Below are positions 25,684 to 34,742 of a stretch of 64,000 nucleotides of DNA, in pieces. The notes beneath the pieces are model-generated. The model ran no database searches. It worked only from the letters and a program-made list of their open reading frames with translations, and was not told the origin of the DNA. The stretch lies in assembly GCA_005883215.1 (NCBI GenBank), contig VAYS01000026.1:62001-126000 (forward strand), read 5' to 3'. This DNA comes from Actinomycetota bacterium. Its GTDB lineage: Bacteria; Actinomycetota; Thermoleophilia; Solirubrobacterales; Solirubrobacteraceae. A program made the translations under genes and the position numbers. The stretch's first letter is position 1. Every line of letters starts with the position of its first letter.

Positions 25684-27627
25684 TTAGGCGCGGGTCGCGC
25701 CGGCCGTGCGCATCGGTGGCGTGGCGCGCAGCGCCGAGAGCTCGGTGACCTTATCGGCCAGTCCGGCGGCGTCCCCCTCCAGCACCAGCAGGCTTATCTC
25801 CGAGAAGATCGCCTCTACCGCCTCGGCGGCTAGGGGGTCGCGCTCCGCGAGCACGATCTTCTCGGCCGGTGTCGGCTGGGGACCCTCGTAGGGGTTGAAC
25901 AGCTCTTCGTGGAGCTTCTCGCCGGGGCGGCGGCCGACCACCTCGACGGCGATGTCGCGGTCGGGCTCGAGCCCCGACAGGTCGATCATGGCCCGGGCCA
26001 GCTGCACGATCGAGACCGGCTCTCCCATCTCGAGCACGAAGATCTCGCCGCCGGTTCCGAGGTTCCCGGCCCGGATGATGAGCTGCACCGCTTCGGGGAT
26101 CGTCATGAAGTAGCGCGTCATGCGCTCGTCGGTGACGGTCACCGGTCCGCCCTGAGCGATCTGGCGGCGGAAGATCGGGACCACGCTACCCGACGAGCCC
26201 AGGACGTTGCCGAAGCGCACGGTGGCGAAGCGGGTGCCGGCAAAGCGCGCCGTGGCCGCTTCCAGCGCCCACTCGGCCATCGCCTTGGACGCGCCCATCA
26301 CGGTGGCGGGCGCCACGGCCTTGTCGGTGGAGACGAGCACGAAGATCCCGGTCTGTTGCTGGCCGGCTACGGTCGCCACCACGCGCGTGGCCAACGCGTT
26401 GTTGCGGAAGGCCTCGACCGGGTTGGACTCCATCAGGCCGACGTGCTTGTAGGCCGCGGCGTGGAAGACCACGGTCGGCGCGTGCTCGGCGAACACCTCG
26501 CGCATGCGCTCCTCTTCCTTGCAGTCGGCGAGCACCGTGGTCAGCACCGAGGGATGAACGTGGCGGTCGTACTCCAGCTCACGCTGGATGTCGAAGAGGT
26601 TGTCCTCGGCGTGGTCCAGGAGGATCAGGCGACGCGGTCCGACGCGCGCGATCTGGCGAGACAGCTCGGCGCCGATCGATCCGCCGGCGCCGGTCACCAT
26701 CACCACCTCGCTGTTGAGATAGGAGCCGACGCGATCGAGCTCCATGCGCACCGGCTCGCGGCCCAGGACGTCCTCGACCTTGACCTCGCGCATCTGGGCG
26801 ATGTAGTTGGCGCCGCCGCGGAGAAGCTCGAAGACGGTGGGCAGGGTGCGGACCGGGATGCCGCGGTCGCGGCAGGCGCGCACAACGCGGGCGCGGGTGG
26901 CCCCGGGGGCGGAGGGGATGGCGATGATGACCTCGTCGGGCTCGGCCTCATCGATGATGCGGGCCAGGTCGTCGCCGGTGTCGCCCAGGACGCGGACCCC
27001 CTGCACACGGATGCCGTGCTTGGTGGGATCGTCGTCCATGAAGCCCACTGGCTTGAGCCCCAGCGGCCGGTTGCGCAGGATCTCGCGCAGCACGAGCCGT
27101 CCGCCGTCGCCGGCCCCCACGATCAGCACGCTGCGGGCGTCCTTGTCGGCGCGAAAGCCGCTCAGGGGCCGCTCGTGGATGGCGTGGGCGAGGAAGCGCA
27201 CGGCGGCCATGAAGGTCAGCGAGAGCAGGAAGTACAGGGCGATGATCCCGTTGGGCAGCCCGACCGAGGCACTGCCGCGACCGGCCTGGCGGACGACCGG
27301 GTGCAGCACGGCGACCGCCCCCACCAGCGCCAGGGTGGACACGAACACGGCCCGCACGACCGCCTCGTAGTCGCGCTGGCCCGCGTAGCGCCACCAGCGC
27401 TTGTACAGGCGAAAGGCGGTGAACACGACGAGGCCGATGAGCACCGCCCACCACCAGGTGTTCTCCAGCAGCCGCTCATAGACGCCGCGAATACCGGTGT
27501 CGAAGCGCAGCCAGAAGGCGAGGTAGTACGCGAGCGCGACCAACGCCCCGTCTAGCGCAAGCTGTGGCACCGAGTGGCGGTGCAGGGGGAAGGCCGCGGA
27601 GCGGAGCCGTCGGCGCATCCGCGCCAT
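25684..27627 (-). CDS. Membrane NDP-sugar 4,6-dehydratase (PglF/WbpM/FlaA1-like)
   Basis: A 647-residue protein. Four N-terminal membrane helices (about residues 20-160) are followed by a CoA-binding-like Rossmann domain (SVLIVGAGDGGRLVLREI) and a C-terminal SDR dehydratase domain with VMVTGAGGSIGAEL, HAAAYKHVGLME and STDKAVAPATVMGASK. Methionine in place of the usual catalytic tyrosine (MGASK) is typical of the long FlaA1/WbpM group. It converts UDP-HexNAc to the 4-keto-6-deoxy sugar, which the DegT aminotransferase encoded upstream could aminate. I chose ATG 27627 because translation upstream of it is not family-like. Confidence 0.9.
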   Translation of the reverse strand: MARMRRRLRSAAFPLHRHSVPQLALDGALVALAYYLAFWLRFDTGIRGVYERLLENTWWWAVLIGLVVFTAFRLYKRWWRYAGQRDYEAVVRAVFVSTLALVGAVAVLHPVVRQAGRGSASVGLPNGIIALYFLLSLTFMAAVRFLAHAIHERPLSGFRADKDARSVLIVGAGDGGRLVLREILRNRPLGLKPVGFMDDDPTKHGIRVQGVRVLGDTGDDLARIIDEAEPDEVIIAIPSAPGATRARVVRACRDRGIPVRTLPTVFELLRGGANYIAQMREVKVEDVLGREPVRMELDRVGSYLNSEVVMVTGAGGSIGAELSRQIARVGPRRLILLDHAEDNLFDIQRELEYDRHVHPSVLTTVLADCKEEERMREVFAEHAPTVVFHAAAYKHVGLMESNPVEAFRNNALATRVVATVAGQQQTGIFVLVSTDKAVAPATVMGASKAMAEWALEAATARFAGTRFATVRFGNVLGSSGSVVPIFRRQIAQGGPVTVTDERMTRYFMTIPEAVQLIIRAGNLGTGGEIFVLEMGEPVSIVQLARAMIDLSGLEPDRDIAVEVVGRRPGEKLHEELFNPYEGPQPTPAEKIVLAERDPLAAEAVEAIFSEISLLVLEGDAAGLADKVTELSALRATPPMRTAGATRA

Positions 27628-27667
27628 TGTAAAGCGGTCCCGGCGGGCAACCGGGACGCCGGGCGTG

Positions 27668-28696
27668 CTAGGCGCCGCCCCCCGTCGCGGTAGCCCGCTC
27701 CGGGGCGGCGCGCAGCAGGAGCTCGACGAGCCGCTCCGGGTCGCGGCGCACGCGCCGCCCCCCGGCCTCGTCGGGCGCCCGCTTGACCAGCACGACCTGA
27801 TCGGGGCTGCTGAGCCGCCGCAGCCGGCCCTGGGCGATGAGCAGCTCATCGACCGCCCCCAGGCGTCCCTCGAACGTCGTCCACACCGGGGTGCCCAGCG
27901 CCACCGCCTCGCGATTCATCGTCCCGCCGGCCGAGACGACCAGGTCGGCGGCGGCGATCAGCGACTGCGCGTCCAACGCCCCGGCGGGGACCACGAAGCC
28001 GCCCTGGGCCTCGAGCTCGGTCCTCTGCTCGAGGGTCCGCGGCAGCACCACCGTCTGCTCGCCGCGCAGGCGCTCGAGCACTCCCGCGAACAGCTCGTTG
28101 CGAAACCGGTGATAGAGCGAGACGTCGGGCGCTGTTCGCACCACCGCGATCGGGCGGGTGGGATCGAGCCCCAGCTGTTCGAGCACGGACGGGTCGGGGT
28201 CGAAGTCGGCCAGGTAGTACTCCTCCTTGAGGCCCGGGTAGCGCCCCAGCTTGCCCGCCACGCCGTAGCGAGCCAGGCGCTCGGGCGGGATCGCGTCGGG
28301 CACCACCACCGCCCGCGCCAGCCGGCCGTTGACCCAGTGCTGGACGGTGGCCCACTCGTAGTCGAACATCGTCGCGCTGGGAATGCGCAGGGCGGCCGCG
28401 GCGACCGTGAGGTCGTTCGATCCGTGACCCAGGGCCACGTCAAAGCGCCGCCCCCGGGCCCAGCGCACCAGGGCGGCCGAGCGGGTCGCCAGCCCAATCG
28501 CCTTGGCCCGCCTTCGCTCGCCGCGATGGCGACCGATCGCCACGTGCTCGATCCCGAAGCGATCGCACAGCTCTAGCGTCTGGGCGAAGTCGCGGGCGGT
28601 CACCTCTACCTCCCAGCCGCGGGCTCGCAGGCGCTCGATCACCGGGCGCATGACCAGCACATGGGGGCTGTTGGTCAGGTCGACCCAGGCGCGCAT
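27668..28696 (-). CDS. DUF354 protein (GT-B-like glycosyltransferase fold)
   Basis: A 342-residue protein with the DUF354 start (VDLTNSPHVLVMRPVIERL) and family landmarks GHGSNDLTVAA, MFDYEWATVQHW, LPRTLEQR and the donor-site-like SAGGTMNREAVALGTPVWT. The fold resembles UDP-GlcNAc 2-epimerase/MurG-type GT-B proteins. It may be a glycosyltransferase or sugar epimerase in the polysaccharide pathway. It lies between the dehydratase and aminotransferase genes on the same strand. Confidence 0.82.
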   Translation of the reverse strand: MRAWVDLTNSPHVLVMRPVIERLRARGWEVEVTARDFAQTLELCDRFGIEHVAIGRHRGERRRAKAIGLATRSAALVRWARGRRFDVALGHGSNDLTVAAAALRIPSATMFDYEWATVQHWVNGRLARAVVVPDAIPPERLARYGVAGKLGRYPGLKEEYYLADFDPDPSVLEQLGLDPTRPIAVVRTAPDVSLYHRFRNELFAGVLERLRGEQTVVLPRTLEQRTELEAQGGFVVPAGALDAQSLIAAADLVVSAGGTMNREAVALGTPVWTTFEGRLGAVDELLIAQGRLRRLSSPDQVVLVKRAPDEAGGRRVRRDPERLVELLLRAAPERATATGGGA

Positions 28697-28715
28697 GCCA
28701 GCGACCGAAGACGGC

Positions 28716-29801
28716 TCAGACCGCGGCCCGGACCGCCGCCACTACCGCGTCGACCGCCGTCCCGTCCAGCGCCGCGCCCATGGGGATCGCCAGATGGGTC
28801 CGCGCCGCCTCCTCGGTGCCCTCAAGCGGCGCCTCGGCCAGCCCCACGCCGGACATGGCCGGTTGGAGGTGGACCGGCCGGCGGTAATAGGAGCTGGCGC
28901 CGATCCCCTGGGCCTCCAACCCGGCCGCCAGCTCGTCGGCGCGAGGATGGCGCACCACGTATAAGTGCCAGGCCGGGCGCGCACCCGGCGTTGGACGGGG
29001 CAGCGCGACCAGCTCGCCGAGGCCGGCCCGCTGGTAGGCCAGACCGGCGGCGTGGCGAGCCTCGGCCCAGCCCTCGAGGTGGGGGAGCAGTACGCGCAGG
29101 ATCGCCGCCTGCAGCTCGTCCAAGCGCGAGTTGAACCCCACCAGCTCGTAGGTGCGCTTGTCGCGCGAGCCGTGGAAGCGCAGCATCCGCACGCGGTCGG
29201 CGAGCTCAGAGTCAGACGTGCACACCGCCCCGCCGTCTCCGAAGCAGGGAAGGTTCTTGGAGGGGAAGAAGCTGAAAGTCGAGAGCGCGGCCAGCGCCCC
29301 CGGGCGTCCGCCGGGGCCGCTCGAGCCCGCCGCCTGGGCGGCATCTTCGACCACGGGGATCCCCAATGCCCGGATCTCTGCTACCGGGGCAACGTTGCCG
29401 AACAGGTGCACCACGATCACCGCCTTGGTGGCCGGGGTGACCGCGGCGCGCACCGTGTCAGCGGTGACGCAGTACGTCTCGGGGTCCACGTCGCAGAACA
29501 CCGGGCGCGCGCCGGTGGGCACGATCGCCTCGACGCTGGCGTAGAAGGTGAAGGATGGGACCACCACGTCGTCGCCGGGCCCGATGCCCAGCGCGCTCAG
29601 GGCGATCGTGATGGCGTCGGTGCCGTTGGCTACCCCGATCGCGTGGGCGGCCCCCAGGTAGTCGGCGAACTCGCGCTCGAAGGCGGCCACCTCGGGTCCG
29701 AGGACGTAGCGCCCGCCGTCCAGTACCCGCTGCACGGCCGCGCGCAGCTCGTCTCCCAGCGGCGACAGCGGCGTCGCCGTGTCGAACAGGGGCACGGGCA
29801 T
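28716..29801 (-). CDS. DegT/DnrJ/EryC1/StrS sugar aminotransferase
   Basis: A 361-residue PLP-dependent aminotransferase starting at ATG 29801. Key parts: GVANGTDAITIAL for cofactor phosphate binding, VVVPSFTFYASVEAI, VEDAAQAAGS with the PLP-contacting aspartate, and FSFFPSKNLPCFGDGG with the Schiff-base lysine. It transfers an amino group from glutamate to a 4-keto or 3-keto NDP-sugar. With the 4,6-dehydratase in the same run of genes, a bacillosamine-like amino sugar in the surface glycan is likely. It diverges from dedA. Confidence 0.92.
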   Translation of the reverse strand: MPVPLFDTATPLSPLGDELRAAVQRVLDGGRYVLGPEVAAFEREFADYLGAAHAIGVANGTDAITIALSALGIGPGDDVVVPSFTFYASVEAIVPTGARPVFCDVDPETYCVTADTVRAAVTPATKAVIVVHLFGNVAPVAEIRALGIPVVEDAAQAAGSSGPGGRPGALAALSTFSFFPSKNLPCFGDGGAVCTSDSELADRVRMLRFHGSRDKRTYELVGFNSRLDELQAAILRVLLPHLEGWAEARHAAGLAYQRAGLGELVALPRPTPGARPAWHLYVVRHPRADELAAGLEAQGIGASSYYRRPVHLQPAMSGVGLAEAPLEGTEEAARTHLAIPMGAALDGTAVDAVVAAVRAAV

Positions 29802-29829
29802 CCAGGGCCGAACGCTACCCTTCGCCGCC

Positions 29830-30471
29830 GTGCTCGTGATCGCGTCGCTCACGGACTCGCTGGTCACCTTCGTCACCGACGTGGTCCGCGACATCGGCCT
29901 GCCGGGGATCTTCGTGCTCATGCTCCTGGAGAGCGCGTGCATTCCGATCCCTTCGGAAGCCACCATGCTGTTCGCCGGGTTCAACGTCTCCCACGGCCAC
30001 GACACCGTGGCGACGATCACGATCGCCGGCGTGGTGGGCAACCTGGTCGGGTCGTGGGTCGCTTATGCGGTGGGCTACTACGGCCGCGTCGGCCTGCTCG
30101 AGCGCCACGGCCCGAAGGTGGGCATCCGCATGCACCACCTGCAATCGGCCGACCGATGGTTTGAGCGCTACGGCGCCCCGTCGGTGTTCTTCAGTCGCCT
30201 GCTTCCGATCGTCCGGACCTTCATCTCGCTGCCCGCGGGCGCGGCGCGGATGCCGTTCTGGCGCTTTAGTGCCTACACGCTGGCGGGGTGCATTCCCTGG
30301 GTGCTGGCGCTGGCGCTGATCGGCCGCGAGGTCGGCGACCGCTGGAAGGACTGGCGCCACAGCCTGGAGTACGTGGACTACGCGGTGGTGGCGCTGATCG
30401 TGCTCGGCATCGCCTATCTGCTGATCCGGCGCTGGCGCCGGACGGGGCCGGCCGCGGATCCGGCTGGCTAG
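29830..30471 (+). CDS. DedA family membrane protein
   Basis: A 213-residue membrane protein (GTG 29830 chosen; a more upstream start would overlap the divergent aminotransferase). The family signature is FFSRLLPIVRTFISLPAGAARM, preceded by ESACIPIPSEATMLFAGF. DedA proteins of the VTT superfamily are thought to recycle undecaprenyl phosphate or other lipids across the membrane. Its partner directly downstream is the undecaprenyl-diphosphatase gene, which fits carrier recycling next to a lipid-linked glycan pathway. Confidence 0.88.
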   Translation: MLVIASLTDSLVTFVTDVVRDIGLPGIFVLMLLESACIPIPSEATMLFAGFNVSHGHDTVATITIAGVVGNLVGSWVAYAVGYYGRVGLLERHGPKVGIRMHHLQSADRWFERYGAPSVFFSRLLPIVRTFISLPAGAARMPFWRFSAYTLAGCIPWVLALALIGREVGDRWKDWRHSLEYVDYAVVALIVLGIAYLLIRRWRRTGPAADPAG

Positions 30472-31299
30472 GTGCCCGCGGCGGGCAAGCCGCTGCCCGC
30501 GCGCCACGCGCTGATCCTCGGGCTGCTACACGGGCCGGCCGAGCTGCTGCCCGTCTCCTCCTCGGCCCACGTCGCGTTGGTCCCCTGGCTGCTGGGCTGG
30601 CCCTACGGGCGACTGGACGCCGAGTTGCGCAAGGCGTTCGAGGTCGGCCTGCACGCCGGGACCGCCGCGGCGCTGCTGGTGGGCCTGCGCCGAGGGGCGT
30701 GCGAGGCCGGGGTCGGGCACGCCGGCAGGGATGCGGTGGTGGCGGCGCTGTCTTTGGTCCCCCCGGCCGTGCTCGGCTACGCCCTCGAGCGACCGATCGA
30801 ACGCCGCCTGGGCTCGCCGGGACCGATCGCCGGCGGTCTGCTGGTGGGCTCAGCGCTGATGGCGGCGGCCGACCGGCGCCCGGCTCGCCGGCGTCGGGGG
30901 TCACAGGCCGGCGCGGTGGACGCGCTCGTGCTCGGGCTGGCCCAGGGGGTGGCACTGGCGCCCGGGGTCTCGCGTCATGGGGCCACCCTGGCGGCGGCTC
31001 GGGCACGCGGGTTCGGCCGCGCCGATGCCGAGGCGCTGTCGCTGCGGGTGGGGCTGCCCGTGATCGTCGGGGCCGCGGCGCTCAAGGGCCTGCGCCTCGC
31101 CCGCCGCCGCCGCGAGCTGCCGCCGGGCACGGCGGGCCGCCTGGCGCTGGCGATATCGGCGTCGTTCGCCTCCACGCTGGGCTGTGGCCCGGTGATCGCC
31201 CGGCTGGGACGCGGGCGCCCGTTGCTCCCCTACGTCGGCTACCGCGCCGCGCTGGCCGCCGTGGTGATCCGCCGCCTGCGCAAGGAGCGGGCGCGGTGA
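30472..31299 (+). CDS. uppP: Undecaprenyl-diphosphatase (BacA/UppP family)
   Basis: A 275-residue polytopic membrane phosphatase starting at GTG right after the DedA stop. The two active-site motifs are GLLHGPAELLPVSSSAH (glutamate and serine-rich loop) and APGVSRHGAT (PGxSRxGxT). It dephosphorylates undecaprenyl pyrophosphate released by polymerases and transferases, restoring the carrier for peptidoglycan and surface polysaccharide. Histidine in place of the usual serine in the PGVSRSG motif is a small deviation. Confidence 0.92.
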   Translation: MPAAGKPLPARHALILGLLHGPAELLPVSSSAHVALVPWLLGWPYGRLDAELRKAFEVGLHAGTAAALLVGLRRGACEAGVGHAGRDAVVAALSLVPPAVLGYALERPIERRLGSPGPIAGGLLVGSALMAAADRRPARRRRGSQAGAVDALVLGLAQGVALAPGVSRHGATLAAARARGFGRADAEALSLRVGLPVIVGAAALKGLRLARRRRELPPGTAGRLALAISASFASTLGCGPVIARLGRGRPLLPYVGYRAALAAVVIRRLRKERAR

Positions 31300-31304
31300 C
31301 GCGC

Positions 31305-32090
31305 CTAGGCGCCGCTCCACACCTCGCCGCCGGGGCGGTGCTCGGCGCGTACCCGCCAGGCGCTGGCGAGCGCCCAGAGCCGCTCGGGCGCCCGGGGTCC
31401 GGGGAGGTCACAGGCGGCGGCGACCTCGGGGGTCGTCAGATGACCCCAGCGCGCGAGCGCCTGCTCGGGGGAGGGCGAACCGGCGGCGGCACGCCGCGCG
31501 CCGGCCTCCTCGGCCGCCGCCACCCAATCGCTGCTCGGCCCGAGCACGCGGGTTTGGGCACCGGGTCCGCGAAACTCGATCGCCGGCAGCGGCGGCCGCT
31601 CGCCCCCGCCGAACTCGCGCGCGAGATCGAGGTCGGCGCCGAACGCCTCCACGATCGCGTGCGAGCCGAGGTCCACCCCGAAGCGCTGGACGTCCATTCC
31701 GGGCACCTTGCGCGCCTCGCCCACGAGGGCATCGGCAGTGTCCAGCTTGCGGCGCGCGAACGCGAAGCCTTCACGCAGCAGGCGCAGGTAGGCGCCCTCC
31801 AGCCCCTGCTCAGCGGCCGCTTTGACGGCCATGCAGGCGGGATACGAGCTGGCCGGGGGAGCGTCGAGCCACAGCCGCACGTCGACCGGCATCCCGCTGG
31901 CCGCGGCGGCGTCCAACCACGCTCGCATTGGGCCGGGCGAAGGTTCAAACTCCCTAGCCAACCCCGCCATCACGTAGGTGAACGACAGGCCTTCGCCGAA
32001 CTGAACCTCGAGACGCCTGAGCTCGGGCTCCTGAGCCCATGACCACGGGCACGCCGGATCGGTGTAGTACGTGACATCCACCAGCGCCAT
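31305..32090 (-). CDS. DsbA-family thioredoxin-like protein
   Basis: A 261-residue DsbA/FrnE-like protein. The N-terminal YYTDPACPWSWAQEPELRRL has one active-site cysteine (CPWS instead of CPxC), so it is not a classic disulfide oxidase. It resembles the family that includes FrnE and the SpxH/YjbH adaptor. The helical insertion and the C-terminal VLGPSSDWVAA-like region follow. No signal peptide is visible, so it is cytoplasmic. It converges on uppP and diverges from the kinase gene with only about 40 bp between. Confidence 0.8.
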   Translation of the reverse strand: MALVDVTYYTDPACPWSWAQEPELRRLEVQFGEGLSFTYVMAGLAREFEPSPGPMRAWLDAAAASGMPVDVRLWLDAPPASSYPACMAVKAAAEQGLEGAYLRLLREGFAFARRKLDTADALVGEARKVPGMDVQRFGVDLGSHAIVEAFGADLDLAREFGGGERPPLPAIEFRGPGAQTRVLGPSSDWVAAAEEAGARRAAAGSPSPEQALARWGHLTTPEVAAACDLPGPRAPERLWALASAWRVRAEHRPGGEVWSGA

Positions 32091-32132
32091 GGGCGCACAA
32101 TAGAGCCAGGATTAGCGCCGACTGGCTGCGCT

Positions 32133-33668
32133 GTGAGCACCCTCGTAGGCACACTCCTCAACGGCCGCTACCGACTCGATGCCCACGTGGGCGCGGGCGG
32201 GATGTCGATGGTCTATCGGGCCTTCGACACCGTGCTCGAGCGGGAGGTTGCGATCAAGCTCATGCATCGCGAGGTCGCCGCGCACGCCGACCAGCTCGAG
32301 CGCTTCCGGCGCGAGGCGCGCGCGGTGGCCCAGCTGAACCATCCCCACATCGTCACCGTCATCGATGCCGGCGAGGATCAGGGCGTCCCCTACATAGTCT
32401 TCGAGTACGTCGAGGGCGAGACGCTCAAGGAGCGCATCCGCCGCACGGGCCAGCTGCCCATATCCGAGGCGGTGGCCTACGCGATCGAGATCGCGCGGGC
32501 GTTGGAGTGCGCCCACCAGAACGGGATCGTCCACCGCGACGTCAAGCCCCAGAACGTCCTCGTGGATCCCGAGGGCCGGGCCAAGATCACCGACTTCGGC
32601 ATCGCGCGCACGCTCAGCGAAGAGGGGCTGACCGCCGACGGTCGCGTCCTGGGCACCACCGACTACGTCTCCCCTGAGCAGGCGCTGGGGCACCCGGTCA
32701 CCGGCCAGTCGGATCTCTACTCGCTGGGCATCGTCCTGTTCGAGATGCTCACCGGCTCGGTCCCGTTCGCGGGGGAGAACCAGGTGGCGGTGGCCATGAA
32801 GCACGTGCGCGAGCAGGTGCCCGACATCCAGACTCGCCGCCCCGAGGTGTCCTCGGTGCTGGCCGCGGTCGTCGACCGGGCCACCAGCAAGTCGCTCGAG
32901 CGCCGCTACCCCGACGCGGACACGATGCTGACCGATCTCGAGGATGCGCTGGCCCTCGAGACGGCGCGCGCCGGGCAGGCCACCGGCGAGGCCACCGCCG
33001 TGCTGCAGACCCTGCCCGCCAAGGCGCGGCGGCGGCTGCCGCTGCGCATGCGCGACGGCCGCCGCTCGGCGCTCGTGCTCGCCCTGGTCTTGGTGTTGGC
33101 CGCCGCCGCCGCGGTGGTGGTGATCACGCGCACCCACCGGGGCACGGGCGGCGCGTCCGACGTGCCCGCCTCGCCCCAGCTGAGCGCGATCTCGCTCGCC
33201 CAGGACGCGGCCCACGACTACAACCCGTATGACCCCTCGGGGGCCGGCACCCAGCACCCGGACACCGTGCAGCTGGCGGTCGACAACACCCCGGGCACCT
33301 ACTGGGACACCGAGACCTACACGGGCGGAACGCTCAACAACAAGCCCGGCGTTGGACTGTACGTGGACGCCAAGCCCGGCGTGGCCGCCCGTCAGATGGT
33401 GGTGCAGACCGCCACCCCCGGATTCCAGGCCCAGGTGTGGGTATCCAACCGCCAGCCGCCCCGCCTGCTGTCCGGGAACAGCCCGCTCACCGCCGGGGGC
33501 TGGCAGGAGGTCGACGTCAGCGGGGGCCGGCCGATCACGGTAGGCGACACCCAGCAGATCACGCTCGACACCGCGGGGCAGCGGTTCCGCTACTACCTGC
33601 TGTGGATCACCAAGCTGCCGCCCGACGGCGACAAGGTCTCGATCGACGAGGTTGGCCTCAACCGCTGA
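32133..33668 (+). CDS. Ser/Thr protein kinase with extracellular discoidin-like domain
   Basis: A 511-residue receptor-type kinase starting at GTG. Kinase domain about residues 13-280: glycine loop GAGGMSMVY, catalytic K42 in VAIK, HRDVKPQN, DFGIAR and a SPEQ motif after the activation loop. A basic juxtamembrane segment precedes one helix (about 312-332). The roughly 170-residue external part has a discoidin/galactose-binding-like pattern (YNPYDPSG, TYWDTETY, GVGLYVD, FRYYLLWIT, VSIDEVGL) also seen in the zinc-ribbon protein at 14138-15139. No PASTA repeats. It likely senses a wall or glycan ligand. Confidence 0.9.
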   Translation: MSTLVGTLLNGRYRLDAHVGAGGMSMVYRAFDTVLEREVAIKLMHREVAAHADQLERFRREARAVAQLNHPHIVTVIDAGEDQGVPYIVFEYVEGETLKERIRRTGQLPISEAVAYAIEIARALECAHQNGIVHRDVKPQNVLVDPEGRAKITDFGIARTLSEEGLTADGRVLGTTDYVSPEQALGHPVTGQSDLYSLGIVLFEMLTGSVPFAGENQVAVAMKHVREQVPDIQTRRPEVSSVLAAVVDRATSKSLERRYPDADTMLTDLEDALALETARAGQATGEATAVLQTLPAKARRRLPLRMRDGRRSALVLALVLVLAAAAAVVVITRTHRGTGGASDVPASPQLSAISLAQDAAHDYNPYDPSGAGTQHPDTVQLAVDNTPGTYWDTETYTGGTLNNKPGVGLYVDAKPGVAARQMVVQTATPGFQAQVWVSNRQPPRLLSGNSPLTAGGWQEVDVSGGRPITVGDTQQITLDTAGQRFRYYLLWITKLPPDGDKVSIDEVGLNR

Positions 33669-33749
33669 CGGCGACCGCCGAGGCGGGCGGTGCCCGGCGC
33701 GCCCACGAACCCGGCGGAGCCCCGCAAGGGGCGAAGCCGTTCAGAGGGG

Positions 33750-34742
33750 CTAGAAGGCGTGGGCGCGGTCGGCCGCGTGGCGGGCCAGCGCCAGCCGGCA
33801 GAGACGGTCCACCAGCTGGGAATAGGGGATGCCCGAGGCTGCGAACAGCTTGGCGTACACGCTGGTCGGGGTAAAGCCGGGCATCGTGTTGAGCTCGTTG
33901 ACCAGCACGCGCTCGCCCTCGACGAAGAAGTCGACGCGGGCCAGCCCCGCGCAGCCCGCCCGCCGAAACGCCAGCAGCGCCAGCTCGCGGACGCGCTCGC
34001 GCACCGGCGCCGAGATGTCGGCCGGCACCATCAGGCGCATCCCGCCCGGCTCGTACTTGGCCTCGTAGTCATAGAACTCGTTGTCGACGGCGATCTGTCC
34101 CGGCTCGGAGGCCAGCGCCTGGTCGGGAGGCGGGTTGCCCAGGACCGAGCATTCGACCTCCAGGCCCGCCGAGGCCGCTTCGACGATCGCCAAGGGATCG
34201 TGGACGAAGGCCTGCTCGAGCGCCGCGTCCAGCTCGCTGGCGGCACCCACCTTGACGATGCCCACCGAGGATCCCAGGCGCGCGGGCTTGACGAACACCG
34301 GGAGCCCGAGGGCCTGGAGGTCGGCCACCGCGCCGTCGCCGTCGCGCCTAAACCGCTCCTGGGTGACCGCGCGGTAGTCCACCTGCGGCACGCCTGCGAC
34401 GCCCATCAGCTCCTTGAACAGCACCTTGTCCAGGCACACCGCCGAGGCCGCCACGCCAGACCCCACGTAGGGCACGTCGAGCGCCTCCAGCAGGCCCTGG
34501 ACCGTGCCGTCCTCTCCGAACGGTCCGTGGAGGGCGGGGAAGACGACCTCCGCGTCGCCCAACCCGCGAGCGGGCGTCAGCGCGACCTCGGCGTCGCCGT
34601 CGCGCCAGACGCCGTCGCGCCCGATCTCGATGAAGCGCGCGTCGTGGCCACCCTGCTCTAGCCCTTCGCGCACCGCCCGCCCGGAGGCGAGGGAGATCTC
34701 GTGCTCGGAGGAGCGGCCCCCGGCCAGGACCGCAACCCTCAC
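33750..34742 (-). CDS. ddl: D-alanine--D-alanine ligase
   Basis: A 330-residue ATP-grasp ligase from GTG 34742. Motifs: VAVLAGGRSSEHEISLASG, ALHGPFGEDGTVQG, VFVKPARLGSSVGI and VNELNTMPGFTPTSVY (metal and D-Ala binding). It makes the D-Ala-D-Ala dipeptide for the peptidoglycan stem. Its start lies within the stop codon of the PASTA kinase gene (GTGA), so precursor synthesis is translationally coupled to the wall-sensing kinase. Confidence 0.95.
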   Translation of the reverse strand: MRVAVLAGGRSSEHEISLASGRAVREGLEQGGHDARFIEIGRDGVWRDGDAEVALTPARGLGDAEVVFPALHGPFGEDGTVQGLLEALDVPYVGSGVAASAVCLDKVLFKELMGVAGVPQVDYRAVTQERFRRDGDGAVADLQALGLPVFVKPARLGSSVGIVKVGAASELDAALEQAFVHDPLAIVEAASAGLEVECSVLGNPPPDQALASEPGQIAVDNEFYDYEAKYEPGGMRLMVPADISAPVRERVRELALLAFRRAGCAGLARVDFFVEGERVLVNELNTMPGFTPTSVYAKLFAASGIPYSQLVDRLCRLALARHAADRAHAF